From Dysgonomonas sp. UBA5412 (GTDB taxonomy: Bacteria > Bacteroidota > Bacteroidia > Bacteroidales > Dysgonomonadaceae), in the NCBI GenBank assembly GCA_002409595.1, contig DHNQ01000003.1, positions 29,579-93,578 of the forward strand: a stretch of 64,000 nt of DNA, given 5' to 3'. Positions 1 to 7,968 of this stretch are shown piece by piece (within the stretch, counting starts at the first letter, position 1; each line of letters begins with the position of its first letter). The notes under the pieces were generated by a model that was given only the letters and a program-made list of their open reading frames with translations, had not been told where the DNA came from and did not search any database. The position numbers and the translations under genes were made by a program.

Positions 1-392
1 GAGCCCGTAATAGTTCATATTGTAAGGGTTATGTAAATGGCAATCCTGATGGTTATGTGATGCCGGTGTCTACACCAAATGTACCCAACGTCACAGCTAC
101 GGGTACAGCTTTGCTTACCGCCATACTAAAAGAACGTCGTTTGGAATTAGCTATGGAGTTTAACCGCATGTGGGATTTAATTCGTACCGGAACGTTGGTT
201 GATGCAGTATCGAAAGTGAAAGATACAGACCGTATCGGTGGCGGAAGCAACGATGAGGCAAGACATGAAGGCATAGGGGAAAGGATTAAAAACCATGCGC
301 TGATAGGAAAAGATGGTAAGTATATTCCTGTTTTACCTATTCCTTTAAACGAAGTTCAGAACTGGGGTATAGAGCAAAATCCTAACTATTAA
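1..392 (+). CDS. SusD/RagB-family outer-membrane lipoprotein, C-terminal part only
   Basis: The reading frame is open from the left window edge to a TAA at 390-392, so only about the last 130 residues are present. The segment LLTAILKERRLELAMEF followed by NRMWDLIRTG is the typical C-terminal SusD signature, in which a residue of each monomer is labelled as belonging to 'hard-working' ERR-EL-E helices before a DLxRTG turn. SusD proteins sit over SusC as lids and bind the incoming glycan. The next gene starts 20 bp downstream and encodes a glycan-binding surface lipoprotein, the usual third gene of such loci. The enzymes beyond it point to beta-mannan as the substrate. The matching SusC should lie just outside the window. 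Family assignment is firm; substrate is inferred from context. Confidence 0.9.
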   Translation, partial: ARNSSYCKGYVNGNPDGYVMPVSTPNVPNVTATGTALLTAILKERRLELAMEFNRMWDLIRTGTLVDAVSKVKDTDRIGGGSNDEARHEGIGERIKNHALIGKDGKYIPVLPIPLNEVQNWGIEQNPNY

Positions 393-412
393 TCTAAATT
401 GCTGTAAAAATT

Positions 413-2116
413 ATGAAACAATATATATCTATCATAAAATTAATATGTGGGATTATCGCAGCATCTTTCTTCATGGCCTGTAGCGAAGATGATTTTTCTA
501 AGGACTACGACATCGAACTACCTGTGTCGGAGATAATAGACTTTGATCCCAAAACCGAATTTGTAGGGAAAGAAGTTACCCTATATGGAGAGAATCTCGA
601 TATTGTAACATCCGTCTCTATTGGCAATATCACATGTAAGATTATAAGCCAGGAAGAAGGTAATCTTGTGTTTCAGGTTGCCCGCACAGCAGAAACCGGA
701 AATATAGTTATATCAAATAAATATAAACGGTCTTTTACATCAAGCGAACCCTTCATTCCTAAATATTTGGATGTTGTTGTTAAACAATGGCCTACCGAAA
801 TAGAAAAGGGTTTGACTATAAATATTTCGGGAGACAATGTGGATATGATACACTCTGTAAAGTTTGAGAATATCCAACTATCTAAAGCGTCGGCTTCGCC
901 TACTACGGCTACATATTCAACAGCTAATCTGACTCTGCCTCCTTCGGGCAAATTGACAGTAACGTCAAAAACGGGACAAATACTAACATCGGCTGTTATC
1001 AATGTTGTAGAACCAAAAGATACATACATCCCTTCGGCAAGTATTATGTTATTTGACTTTGATGTTGTAGAACCTACCATTGTTGCCGGAAACCCGACGG
1101 GAGCAGGAGCAAGCTTTACGGCAGGAAAGAATTTGGGAGATATAGTGCCGTTCTTTGGTAATTATTATTCCGTTATCGCCCCTCGTGGTAATGCTTGGAA
1201 TGGGCAATATCAAATGTTAGAAACAACAAATGGTGGTAAAGGTTTTGATCTTAGCAATTATACCAGCCCTTATATTACATTCTTGGTCAATACTAATGGC
1301 AACAAAGGATATTTCAATCCTGCAATAACAATAGGAGGCAGTGAATCTGACAAACATTTTACAGGTCAGGATGGAGAATACAAAGATAATTACAGTATTC
1401 AGACCAATGGCTGGGAGTGGCGTTCTTACAATCTGGAAGGAATGGGCTTCTCTAATATCAAGTCTGAGGTAGATAAAATCTCGCTTTGGTTTAGAGGCGG
1501 CAATGTAGGAAACAACGATGCCTATGAAATACATATAGATCAGGTTATGATTACCGATGGACCTCTAAATCCGGTTCTTGTTTTTGATATGGAAACAATG
1601 CCAACCTTCTCCGGAGGATCGGCAAGTCAAAACAGAGGATCGGGTGTAACTGTTGTTCCTCAAGGCAATAAATATCTTACTGTAAAAGATGCCAATGTCG
1701 GAAGTTGGGCAAACAAAGGCAATATAAAGAAAACAGCCAATGACGGATCAAAGTTTGATTTGAATAAGACTTTCTACATCAATTTCTTGGTCACTACCGG
1801 TAGTGATGGCGCATCTGGCTATTTCCAAATGATTTTTGAACAAACCGGCGGAACAAAGCTAGGACATCACTTCAAAGGAGATAATCCGTATAAAGATGAT
1901 TATAAATTTGCCGATACACACGGAAAATGGCAATGGCGATCATATAAGATAGACCCTAAAGGGCTTGAAAACTGGGGCGATGTTCCTGAACTCGATCTGA
2001 ACACCCCATTCGATCTGACGATTGATTATTCTACCGGTAATGTATCAGGCAAATACGAAATGAATCTCGATTATGTGATACTGACAAGTGTTCCTCTGGA
2101 TACTACTATTCGATAA
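413..2116 (+). CDS. Surface glycan-binding lipoprotein (SGBP) with IPT/TIG-like domains and a duplicated C-terminal module
   Basis: The 567-residue protein starts with a lipoprotein signal ending at Cys23, followed by SEDD, an acidic stretch of the type that sends Bacteroidetes lipoproteins to the cell surface. Residues about 38-200 look like two IPT/TIG-type Ig folds, which usually act as spacers. Residues about 205-385 and 388-560 are two copies of one beta-rich module: both contain a 'FDL...ITFLV/INFLV' strand, an HF(T/K)G turn, a K-D-(N/D)-Y motif and an aromatic W-(E/Q)-W-R-S-Y segment. The tandem aromatic W-x-W-R-S-Y segments are natural candidates for sugar-binding platforms. It is placed directly after SusD and before mannanases, so it probably helps capture mannan at the surface. 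No catalytic motif is visible. Ligand is inferred only from the neighbours. Confidence 0.8.
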   Translation: MKQYISIIKLICGIIAASFFMACSEDDFSKDYDIELPVSEIIDFDPKTEFVGKEVTLYGENLDIVTSVSIGNITCKIISQEEGNLVFQVARTAETGNIVISNKYKRSFTSSEPFIPKYLDVVVKQWPTEIEKGLTINISGDNVDMIHSVKFENIQLSKASASPTTATYSTANLTLPPSGKLTVTSKTGQILTSAVINVVEPKDTYIPSASIMLFDFDVVEPTIVAGNPTGAGASFTAGKNLGDIVPFFGNYYSVIAPRGNAWNGQYQMLETTNGGKGFDLSNYTSPYITFLVNTNGNKGYFNPAITIGGSESDKHFTGQDGEYKDNYSIQTNGWEWRSYNLEGMGFSNIKSEVDKISLWFRGGNVGNNDAYEIHIDQVMITDGPLNPVLVFDMETMPTFSGGSASQNRGSGVTVVPQGNKYLTVKDANVGSWANKGNIKKTANDGSKFDLNKTFYINFLVTTGSDGASGYFQMIFEQTGGTKLGHHFKGDNPYKDDYKFADTHGKWQWRSYKIDPKGLENWGDVPELDLNTPFDLTIDYSTGNVSGKYEMNLDYVILTSVPLDTTIR

Positions 2117-2135
2117 TTAATTTAGGCTTTTGGAG

Positions 2136-2189
2136 ATATAGGGCAAACACGTCTCTGCCAATAAATGGAGACGTGTCCCTATATTAATT
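2136..2189 (+). terminator. Strong bipartite hairpin inside the mannan operon (attenuator or terminator)
   Basis: ATATAGGG (2136-2143) and ACACGTCTC (2147-2155) pair perfectly with GAGACGTGT (2168-2176) and CCCTATAT (2177-2184), separated only by a 3-nt bulge (CAA) and a 12-nt loop. A T-rich stretch (TAATTTTT) follows. The hairpin lies between the SGBP gene and the GH26 gene. It could end part of the transcripts, giving more SusD/SGBP message than enzyme message, or protect a processed 3' end. Confidence 0.7.
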
Positions 2190-2230
2190 TTTAAACTACC
2201 GATTAATAGAATTTAAACAAATACTAGAAA

Positions 2231-3343
2231 ATGAAATATAAATTTATCTCAGCAATCTTTATGATGGCAATAACCGGACATTTATCACTTTCAGCTCAAA
2301 AACTTGTAGACAAGAATGCAACAAAAGAAACTCAGATGCTGTATAAAAATCTGCAAGCCATTCAAGGCAAAAGTATAATGATTGGTCATCAGGATGATAC
2401 AGCATACGGCATTGCTTGGAAATATGAGAAAGATCAGTCTGATATAAAAAAAGTGATTGGCGACTATCCCGCTGTGTATGGTTGGGAGATAGGGCATTTA
2501 GAGACTGGAGATTCTCTTAGTATAGATAATATTCACTTTGTTAAAATAAGAGAATTGATGCTCGAAGCCTATCACCGAGGAGGTATCAATACCGTAAGTT
2601 GGCATTTACGAAATCCTTTTACCCAAGGCAGTTCTTGGGATGTATCATCGGATAAGGTTGTACAATCCATAATACCCGGAGGCGACAAACATGATCTTTA
2701 TATAAAATGGCTCGATCGTCTTGCTGCATTCTTTCAGAGTGTGCAGACTAAAGACGGAACTTTAGTACCTATCCTTTTCCGTCCTTTTCACGAACATACG
2801 GGCAGCTGGTTTTGGTGGGGAGAGAAGCTGTGTACAAAAAAAGATTATATCGCTTTATGGCAGTTTACAGTTACCTATCTAAGAGATAAAAAAAACGTAC
2901 ATAACCTATTGTATATTTATTCCCCCGACTTTGTAAAGAATGGTCAAGAGTATTTTGACAGATATCCGGGAGATAATTACGTAGATATATTGGGACAAGA
3001 TTTATATCATCGTGGAGGTAAAGAAACGGCGGATAAATATATTTCGGATGTACAAAATATAATGCAAATGTTATCTGCATATTCTCAGAAGAGTAACAAG
3101 CCTTTCATCTTCAGCGAAACCGGAGCAGAGCAAATACCCATGAATAATTGGTTTACAGAAGTATTGTATAAGGCTGTAAGTAAAGATAAACCGGCATATA
3201 TTCTGTTTTGGAGAAATTCTTATGAAACACCATGTCATTTTTATGCACCCTATCCAGGACATCCGGCTGCTGCCGACTTTATTAAACTTAAACATTACCC
3301 CGATATTTTGTTCGAAAGCCGTCTGCCGGCAATGTATAAATAA
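2231..3343 (+). CDS. GH26 endo-beta-1,4-mannanase, secreted (probably periplasmic)
   Basis: The 370-residue protein has a type I signal peptide (cut expected after about residue 22, LSLSA|QK) and no lipobox, so it is expected in the periplasm. The rest is a single GH26 domain of normal length. RPFHE at 184-188 supplies the acid/base Glu188, followed by GSWFWWG, and IFSETG at 293-298 supplies the nucleophile Glu296. This is the arrangement of clan GH-A mannanases. A periplasmic GH26 beside a surface GH26 resembles the Bacteroides ovatus galactomannan locus, where the periplasmic enzyme releases mannobiose. Here mannobiose would feed the symporter and epimerase encoded downstream. The GH26 call is firm; exo- or endo-action cannot be read from sequence alone. 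Confidence 0.92.
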   Translation: MKYKFISAIFMMAITGHLSLSAQKLVDKNATKETQMLYKNLQAIQGKSIMIGHQDDTAYGIAWKYEKDQSDIKKVIGDYPAVYGWEIGHLETGDSLSIDNIHFVKIRELMLEAYHRGGINTVSWHLRNPFTQGSSWDVSSDKVVQSIIPGGDKHDLYIKWLDRLAAFFQSVQTKDGTLVPILFRPFHEHTGSWFWWGEKLCTKKDYIALWQFTVTYLRDKKNVHNLLYIYSPDFVKNGQEYFDRYPGDNYVDILGQDLYHRGGKETADKYISDVQNIMQMLSAYSQKSNKPFIFSETGAEQIPMNNWFTEVLYKAVSKDKPAYILFWRNSYETPCHFYAPYPGHPAAADFIKLKHYPDILFESRLPAMYK

Positions 3344-3378
3344 GAAAAGAATTGAATAAATAAAATACAATATAAACA

Positions 3379-4677
3379 ATGAGAAAACTATTTCTACTCA
3401 TCATACTATTTTGCACATTATCAGTATTTTCTCAAAATCCTGTCATTCCCGGATATTTTGCCGACCCAAGTATAAGATATATGGATGGCAAATATTATCT
3501 ATCCATAACCAGCGACGGGTATGAAGAGCATAATGGAGAACCTTTTATCTGGGTTTCGGACGATTTGGTAAATTGGGATGTAAAGTATTTAGGCATAAAC
3601 GACCGTTTCTTCTGGGCACCCAGTATGATAAAAGGCGATAATGGCAAATATTATATGGTACATCAGAACGGAGTCGATTATCTGGCCTATATGATGGAAG
3701 CAGAATCACCTTTAGGACCTTGGAAAAGAACTTGTCAGATACGAGACTTTGATGTAGAACTGTTTCGCGATCCGGTGAGCAATAAAATTATGGGTGTTGG
3801 TTCGTGGAAGAATCTTCTGGTATTTGACAACGATGTCAATTCGCCCACATACATGCGCAAACTTGTGAGCAACGACCCGATAGAGGGCGACTTTACCGAT
3901 TTTACCGAAGGTCCTTATATCTTTTATAAAGACAAAAAATATTATTTGGTTTGGGCAGGAGGACATTGTTGGTTAGATACTTATAATGTACGATATGCAA
4001 TGTCAAATGCACCCGATAAGACTTACTGGGAACCTACTAAAACTCCTATATTAGACACTACACCCGATAAGAATCTATTCGGACCCGGGCACTCTTCCGT
4101 TATAGAAGTTAATGGCAGGTGGTTCTTATTCTATCACAGACAAGATCCATTCAGATATCCGACCTGCAATTATCGTTTTAGTGCTGCCTCAGAGTTGTTT
4201 TTTAACGATAAAGGCGAAATAATAAAAGTAGAGCCCGTCGACGATTTTAGTTCTTTAGGCTTAGATAAATCTCCTTACAAAAATATAGCACTCAACAAAA
4301 CCGTTACGACCAATTCGTTAAAAGCTAATTTTCCACCTGCAATGGCTGTTGATGGACGCAACGACTCACGTTGGGAAGCCGAATTAGGTGAAGACAAATG
4401 GATTACTATTGATCTGGGCAAGATGGAGCAGATATATAAAATACAAGTTGATTTCGAATATTTTGACAAATATTATTTATATAAAATAGAGTATTCTGAC
4501 AACAATGACGATTGGTCTGTCTATGCAGACTATACAAAGCAAGCAAAAAAAGCCTACGAAACCAGAATCTCTGAAAAAGAAGTAACAGCACGTTATGTAA
4601 GAATAAATGTAAAACGCGCAGAGGCTAAGTCGGCTGCCATATCTATCTGGGAGATAAAAGTCTTTGCCAAGAAATAA
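3379..4677 (+). CDS. GH43-like five-bladed propeller glycosidase with C-terminal discoidin (F5/8 type C, CBM32-like) domain
   Basis: The 432-residue protein begins with a signal peptide ending near SQ (residues 18-19). The first 290 residues resemble GH43: YFADPSIRYMDGKYYLS puts a candidate base at Asp29, the segment around Asp125 (FDVELF) fits the pKa-modulator position, and TEGPYIF carries the candidate acid Glu177. Residues about 293-432 form a discoidin fold (NIALNKTVTTN, AVDGRNDSRWEA, WITIDLG, ARYVRINVK), which often binds galactose-type sugars. An enzyme of this type in a mannan locus could remove galactosyl or arabinosyl branches, but GH43 subfamilies vary and the substrate is not decided by sequence. 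It lies 35 bp after the GH26 gene, in the same operon. Confidence 0.72.
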   Translation: MRKLFLLIILFCTLSVFSQNPVIPGYFADPSIRYMDGKYYLSITSDGYEEHNGEPFIWVSDDLVNWDVKYLGINDRFFWAPSMIKGDNGKYYMVHQNGVDYLAYMMEAESPLGPWKRTCQIRDFDVELFRDPVSNKIMGVGSWKNLLVFDNDVNSPTYMRKLVSNDPIEGDFTDFTEGPYIFYKDKKYYLVWAGGHCWLDTYNVRYAMSNAPDKTYWEPTKTPILDTTPDKNLFGPGHSSVIEVNGRWFLFYHRQDPFRYPTCNYRFSAASELFFNDKGEIIKVEPVDDFSSLGLDKSPYKNIALNKTVTTNSLKANFPPAMAVDGRNDSRWEAELGEDKWITIDLGKMEQIYKIQVDFEYFDKYYLYKIEYSDNNDDWSVYADYTKQAKKAYETRISEKEVTARYVRINVKRAEAKSAAISIWEIKVFAKK

Positions 4678-4699
4678 CCTTATAAAAACAGATTTTGCC

Positions 4700-6397
4700 A
4701 TGAAAACAATCAGTTACTTTTTAATAGCACTTCTTGCTATGCTATCCGTTGCATGCAGCGATGATAATAATAAAGAAGTAGAAGAGGCTAAATTGCCCAA
4801 ATATCTGTATTCTACACCAAAAGATGGAAGTGTAGATGTCGCTCTTCAGTCAGAAGCTGCTGTGGTTTACAATACACCGATCCTTTTGTCCGAAAACAAT
4901 GATATAACAGTAAATAACGAGAAAGTCAACCTTTCGGCTAATGGTATGAAACTGGCTTTTGATATTGCTTTAGCTAAAAATACCACATACCATATTGTTA
5001 TACCCGAAGGAGCTGTATTAAATGCTCGTGGAGAAAAGGCGGCTGCAATTTCACTCAAGTTCAGCACAGTTTCAGACTCGAAACGATATGAGGCAGAAGA
5101 TGCCACTTTAACGGGAAATGCGTCTGTCGAAAGTTCTCTTGCCGGATATTCGGGCACAGGATATGTTAATCAGAAAGAAGGAGATATTATATTCAAAACC
5201 TCAGTACCCGAATCCGCTAAGTATAAAATACAATTGAGATATTGGGGTAATAATGGTAAAAAAGAAAATGACCTCTATATAAACGGTACAAAACTTTCCT
5301 CAATATCCTTTGATGCTACCGATCAGTGGTCAACGATCGAAATAAATAATGTAAACCTGAAAAATGGAGAAAATACGATAAGTATTAAGAAAAATTGGGG
5401 ATGGATAACATTAGACTATATTGAAATTGTACCCGCCGGAGGAAGTATGCCTTTTAATATTGATAATAATTTAGTTACGCCGTCAGCCAGTAAAGAAGCT
5501 ATAAACCTATATACTTTTCTGAAAGAAAATTTTGGCAAAAAAGTGATTTCGGGTGCAATGGCTAATTACAGTACAGGCATAGAAGAAGCTCAATGGATGT
5601 ATGACAAGACAGGCAAATGGCCTGCATTAACAGGATTCGACTTTATAAACTATACACGCGATTGGTCGTCTATCAACTTTGGTGAACTGGTGAATAACTC
5701 AAAAAAATGGTGGAATAACAATGGCTTGGTTACCGTAATGTGGCATTGGCGCGATCCGTTCAGAAACACTGATGGATTCTATACGAAAGACACTTCTTTT
5801 GATATTACGAAAGTAAACGACCCAAATTCGGCAGAATATAAAGCTATGATAGCCGACATAGATATTATAGCCGGATATTTGGAGCAGTTGAAAGATAATA
5901 ATATCCCGGTTATTTGGCGACCGCTTCACGAAGCCTCAGGAGCTTGGTTTTGGTGGGGAGCTAAAGGTGCCGAACCATGCAAAACATTATGGAGATTAAT
6001 GTTTGACAGATTGGTAAATCATCACAAATTGAATAATCTCATTTGGGTATGGACTTGTGATGCTTCAAGTGATGCACTGAATTGGTATCCCGGAAACAAT
6101 TATGTTGATATTATAGGTATGGATATTTATGCCGGAGAGAACGCACATGGCTCTCAATCAATCTTGTTCGAAAAGATCAAAGAATTGTATCAAGGTAAAA
6201 AACTTCTGGCTCTGAGCGAATGCGGTTCTATTCCATCAGTAGATGCAATGTTCGAGCATGGCGATATCTGGTCGTGGTTTATGCCTTGGAATGGAGACTA
6301 TACCCGTTCTGATAAATATAACGGAGCAACCTATTTCAAATCATTATTTAATAATGATAAAGTGATTACCCGCGATAAGATGCCGAATTTGAAATGA
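4700..6397 (+). CDS. Surface lipoprotein beta-mannanase: Ig-like domain, CBM6/35-type module, GH26
   Basis: I chose the ATG at 4700 because it gives a clean lipoprotein signal (LLAMLSVAC, Cys19) followed by SDDN; an in-frame ATG at 4664 would add 12 residues that overlap the previous gene. The 565-residue protein has an Ig-like domain (about 33-123), a carbohydrate-binding module of CBM6/35 type starting RYEAED (about 129-248), and a GH26 domain (about 255-565). WRPLHE gives acid/base Glu411 and LSECG gives nucleophile Glu507. The lipobox and attached binding module suit a surface endo-mannanase that cuts polymer before import through SusCD, complementing the non-lipidated GH26 encoded upstream. 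Its end overlaps the next reading frame by 4 bp. Confidence 0.9.
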   Translation: MKTISYFLIALLAMLSVACSDDNNKEVEEAKLPKYLYSTPKDGSVDVALQSEAAVVYNTPILLSENNDITVNNEKVNLSANGMKLAFDIALAKNTTYHIVIPEGAVLNARGEKAAAISLKFSTVSDSKRYEAEDATLTGNASVESSLAGYSGTGYVNQKEGDIIFKTSVPESAKYKIQLRYWGNNGKKENDLYINGTKLSSISFDATDQWSTIEINNVNLKNGENTISIKKNWGWITLDYIEIVPAGGSMPFNIDNNLVTPSASKEAINLYTFLKENFGKKVISGAMANYSTGIEEAQWMYDKTGKWPALTGFDFINYTRDWSSINFGELVNNSKKWWNNNGLVTVMWHWRDPFRNTDGFYTKDTSFDITKVNDPNSAEYKAMIADIDIIAGYLEQLKDNNIPVIWRPLHEASGAWFWWGAKGAEPCKTLWRLMFDRLVNHHKLNNLIWVWTCDASSDALNWYPGNNYVDIIGMDIYAGENAHGSQSILFEKIKELYQGKKLLALSECGSIPSVDAMFEHGDIWSWFMPWNGDYTRSDKYNGATYFKSLFNNDKVITRDKMPNLK

Positions 6398-6671
6398 CTA
6401 TGAACAAGCTTATATATTTATTTTCCATGCTTTGTCTTCTTATTGGTTGCAAGCAAAGGACTGCTGTTACGCCATCCAACGATTTTGTTACAGTAAAAGA
6501 CGGACAATTCTTTATTGGCGATGCCCCATATTATTTTATAGGAACTAATTTTTGGTATGAAGCTATTCTTGGTTCTGAAGGAGAGGGTGGCGATCGTAAA
6601 AAGCTGATCAGGGAACTCGACTTTATGAAAGAGAGCGGTATCTTAAAAAATACACAGAACAGATAAAATAA
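6394..6671 (+). pseudogene. N-terminal remnant of a GH5 (subfamily 7-like) mannanase lipoprotein, internally deleted
   Basis: The frame opens with a lipoprotein signal (LLIGCKQ) and then FVTVKDGQFFIGDAPYYFIG, NFWYEAILGSEGEGG and ELDFMKESGI, which is the start of GH5_7-type mannanases. Such enzymes run to about 400 residues, but here the frame becomes LKNTQNR and stops at 6666 after 90 residues. In a shifted frame the same bases read KKYTEQIK and stop at 6671, which looks like a natural protein C-terminus. The simplest reading is that about 1 kb of the gene was lost by an internal deletion, leaving the two ends joined out of frame. The next gene starts 30 bp later, so the operon stays intact. 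All catalytic residues are gone. Confidence 0.75.
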
Positions 6672-6701
6672 GAGTATAACGAATAAATTAATGATAAAAG
6701 A

Positions 6702-7871
6702 ATGAGCAATCTATTTAAACAACGATTGGAGGCTGTTACGGCCGAATATGAACAATTGGTGACATCAAGAAACGAACCCATATTGCCCGGTAATGGAATC
6801 TTTGAACGTTACAAAAATCCCGTATTAACGGCAAGCCATGCACCTGTATTCTGGCGTTACGATATGGATGAGGAAACAAATCCCTACTTTATGGAGCGTT
6901 TTGGTATAGAGGGGGCATTTAATGCCGGAGCAATGAAGTGGAATGGAAAATATATTTTAGCCGTACGGGTGGAAGGCTACGACCGTAAGTCTTTTTTTGC
7001 TATTGCCGAAAGCCCTAATGGCGTAGACAATTTTCGCTTTTGGAATTATCCGATGACAATGCCCGAAACGGAAGATGAGGATGTTAATATCTATGATATG
7101 CGTCTGACTAACCACGAAGATGGGTGGATTTATGGTGTTTTCTGCACCGAGCGTAAAGATCCGAATGCTCAGGCCGGCGACCTTTCTTCGGCTGTGGCCG
7201 CAGCAGGTATTGCCCGAACAAAGGATCTGATAAATTGGGAACGATTACCCGATCTTAAAACTAAGAGTCAGCAACGAAATGTTGTGTTGCATCCCGAATT
7301 TGTGGATGGAAAGTATGCTCTGTATACACGTCCTCAGGATGGTTTTATTGATGCCGGCAGTGGCGGAGGTATAGGATGGGCTTTAGTGGATGATATTACA
7401 AATGCTGAAATAAAGGAAGAAAAGATCATAAACTATCGCCACTACCATACAATAAAAGAATTGAAGAATGGAGAAGGACCACATCCCATCAAGACTCCGA
7501 GGGGATGGCTGCATCTGGCTCATGGGGTACGTGCTTGCGCTGCCGGATTGAGATATGTATTATATCTCTATGTTACCGATCTACATCAGCCCGATAAACT
7601 TATTGCCGAACCTGCAGGACATCTGATGGCTCCTATCGGAACAGAACGGGTGGGCGATGTTTCCAACGTGCTGTTTACCAACGGATGGATTGCAGATGAT
7701 GACGATACTGTATATTTATATTATGCCTCGTGCGATACGCGTATGCATGTTGCGGTATCGAGTGTAGATCGCTTGTTGGACTATTGTTTCAATACCGCTC
7801 CTGATGGTTACCGTTCAGCAGCGTCTGTCGATACATTATCGAAGATAATAGAGAAAAATCTAAAAAAATAG
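6702..7871 (+). CDS. mgp: GH130 4-O-beta-D-mannosyl-D-glucose phosphorylase
   Basis: The 389-residue protein matches GH130 subfamily 1 along its length: PILPGNGIFERYKNPVLTA near the N-terminus, VNIYDMRLTNHEDGW with the likely catalytic Asp132, and GEGPHPIKTPRGWLHLAHG in the centre. There is no signal peptide, as expected for a cytoplasmic enzyme. The reaction converts Man-beta-1,4-Glc and phosphate into mannose-1-phosphate and glucose. The order phosphorylase, symporter, 2-epimerase is the same as the characterised Bacteroides fragilis cluster (BF0772-BF0774), which strongly supports the assignment over a beta-1,4-mannooligosaccharide phosphorylase. Confidence 0.93.
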   Translation: MSNLFKQRLEAVTAEYEQLVTSRNEPILPGNGIFERYKNPVLTASHAPVFWRYDMDEETNPYFMERFGIEGAFNAGAMKWNGKYILAVRVEGYDRKSFFAIAESPNGVDNFRFWNYPMTMPETEDEDVNIYDMRLTNHEDGWIYGVFCTERKDPNAQAGDLSSAVAAAGIARTKDLINWERLPDLKTKSQQRNVVLHPEFVDGKYALYTRPQDGFIDAGSGGGIGWALVDDITNAEIKEEKIINYRHYHTIKELKNGEGPHPIKTPRGWLHLAHGVRACAAGLRYVLYLYVTDLHQPDKLIAEPAGHLMAPIGTERVGDVSNVLFTNGWIADDDDTVYLYYASCDTRMHVAVSSVDRLLDYCFNTAPDGYRSAASVDTLSKIIEKNLKK

Positions 7872-7878
7872 TTTTTCT

Positions 7879-7948
7879 GTTTTTAGCTGTTATGATATAT
7901 AAAAAAACAAGAGTTTATTTGTTACTTTAATTTATGACAGCTAAAAAC
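7879..7948 (+). repeat. Long-range inverted repeat in the gap between phosphorylase and symporter genes
   Basis: The 15-base arms 7879-7893 (GTTTTTAGCTGTTAT) and 7934-7948 (ATGACAGCTAAAAAC) pair with only one G-U wobble, enclosing about 40 nt of A/T-rich loop. The structure fills the space between the phosphorylase stop (7871) and the symporter ATG (7969). It lacks a T-run, so an mRNA-processing or stability element is as likely as a terminator. Confidence 0.55.
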
Positions 7949-7968
7949 CTTTGAATGAATTTAAAACC

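Noticed and set aside
4664..4699. Upstream in-frame ATG of the CBM-GH26 gene
   Set aside because: It would overlap the previous gene and bury the lipoprotein signal behind 12 extra residues; ATG 4700 gives a normal lipoprotein.
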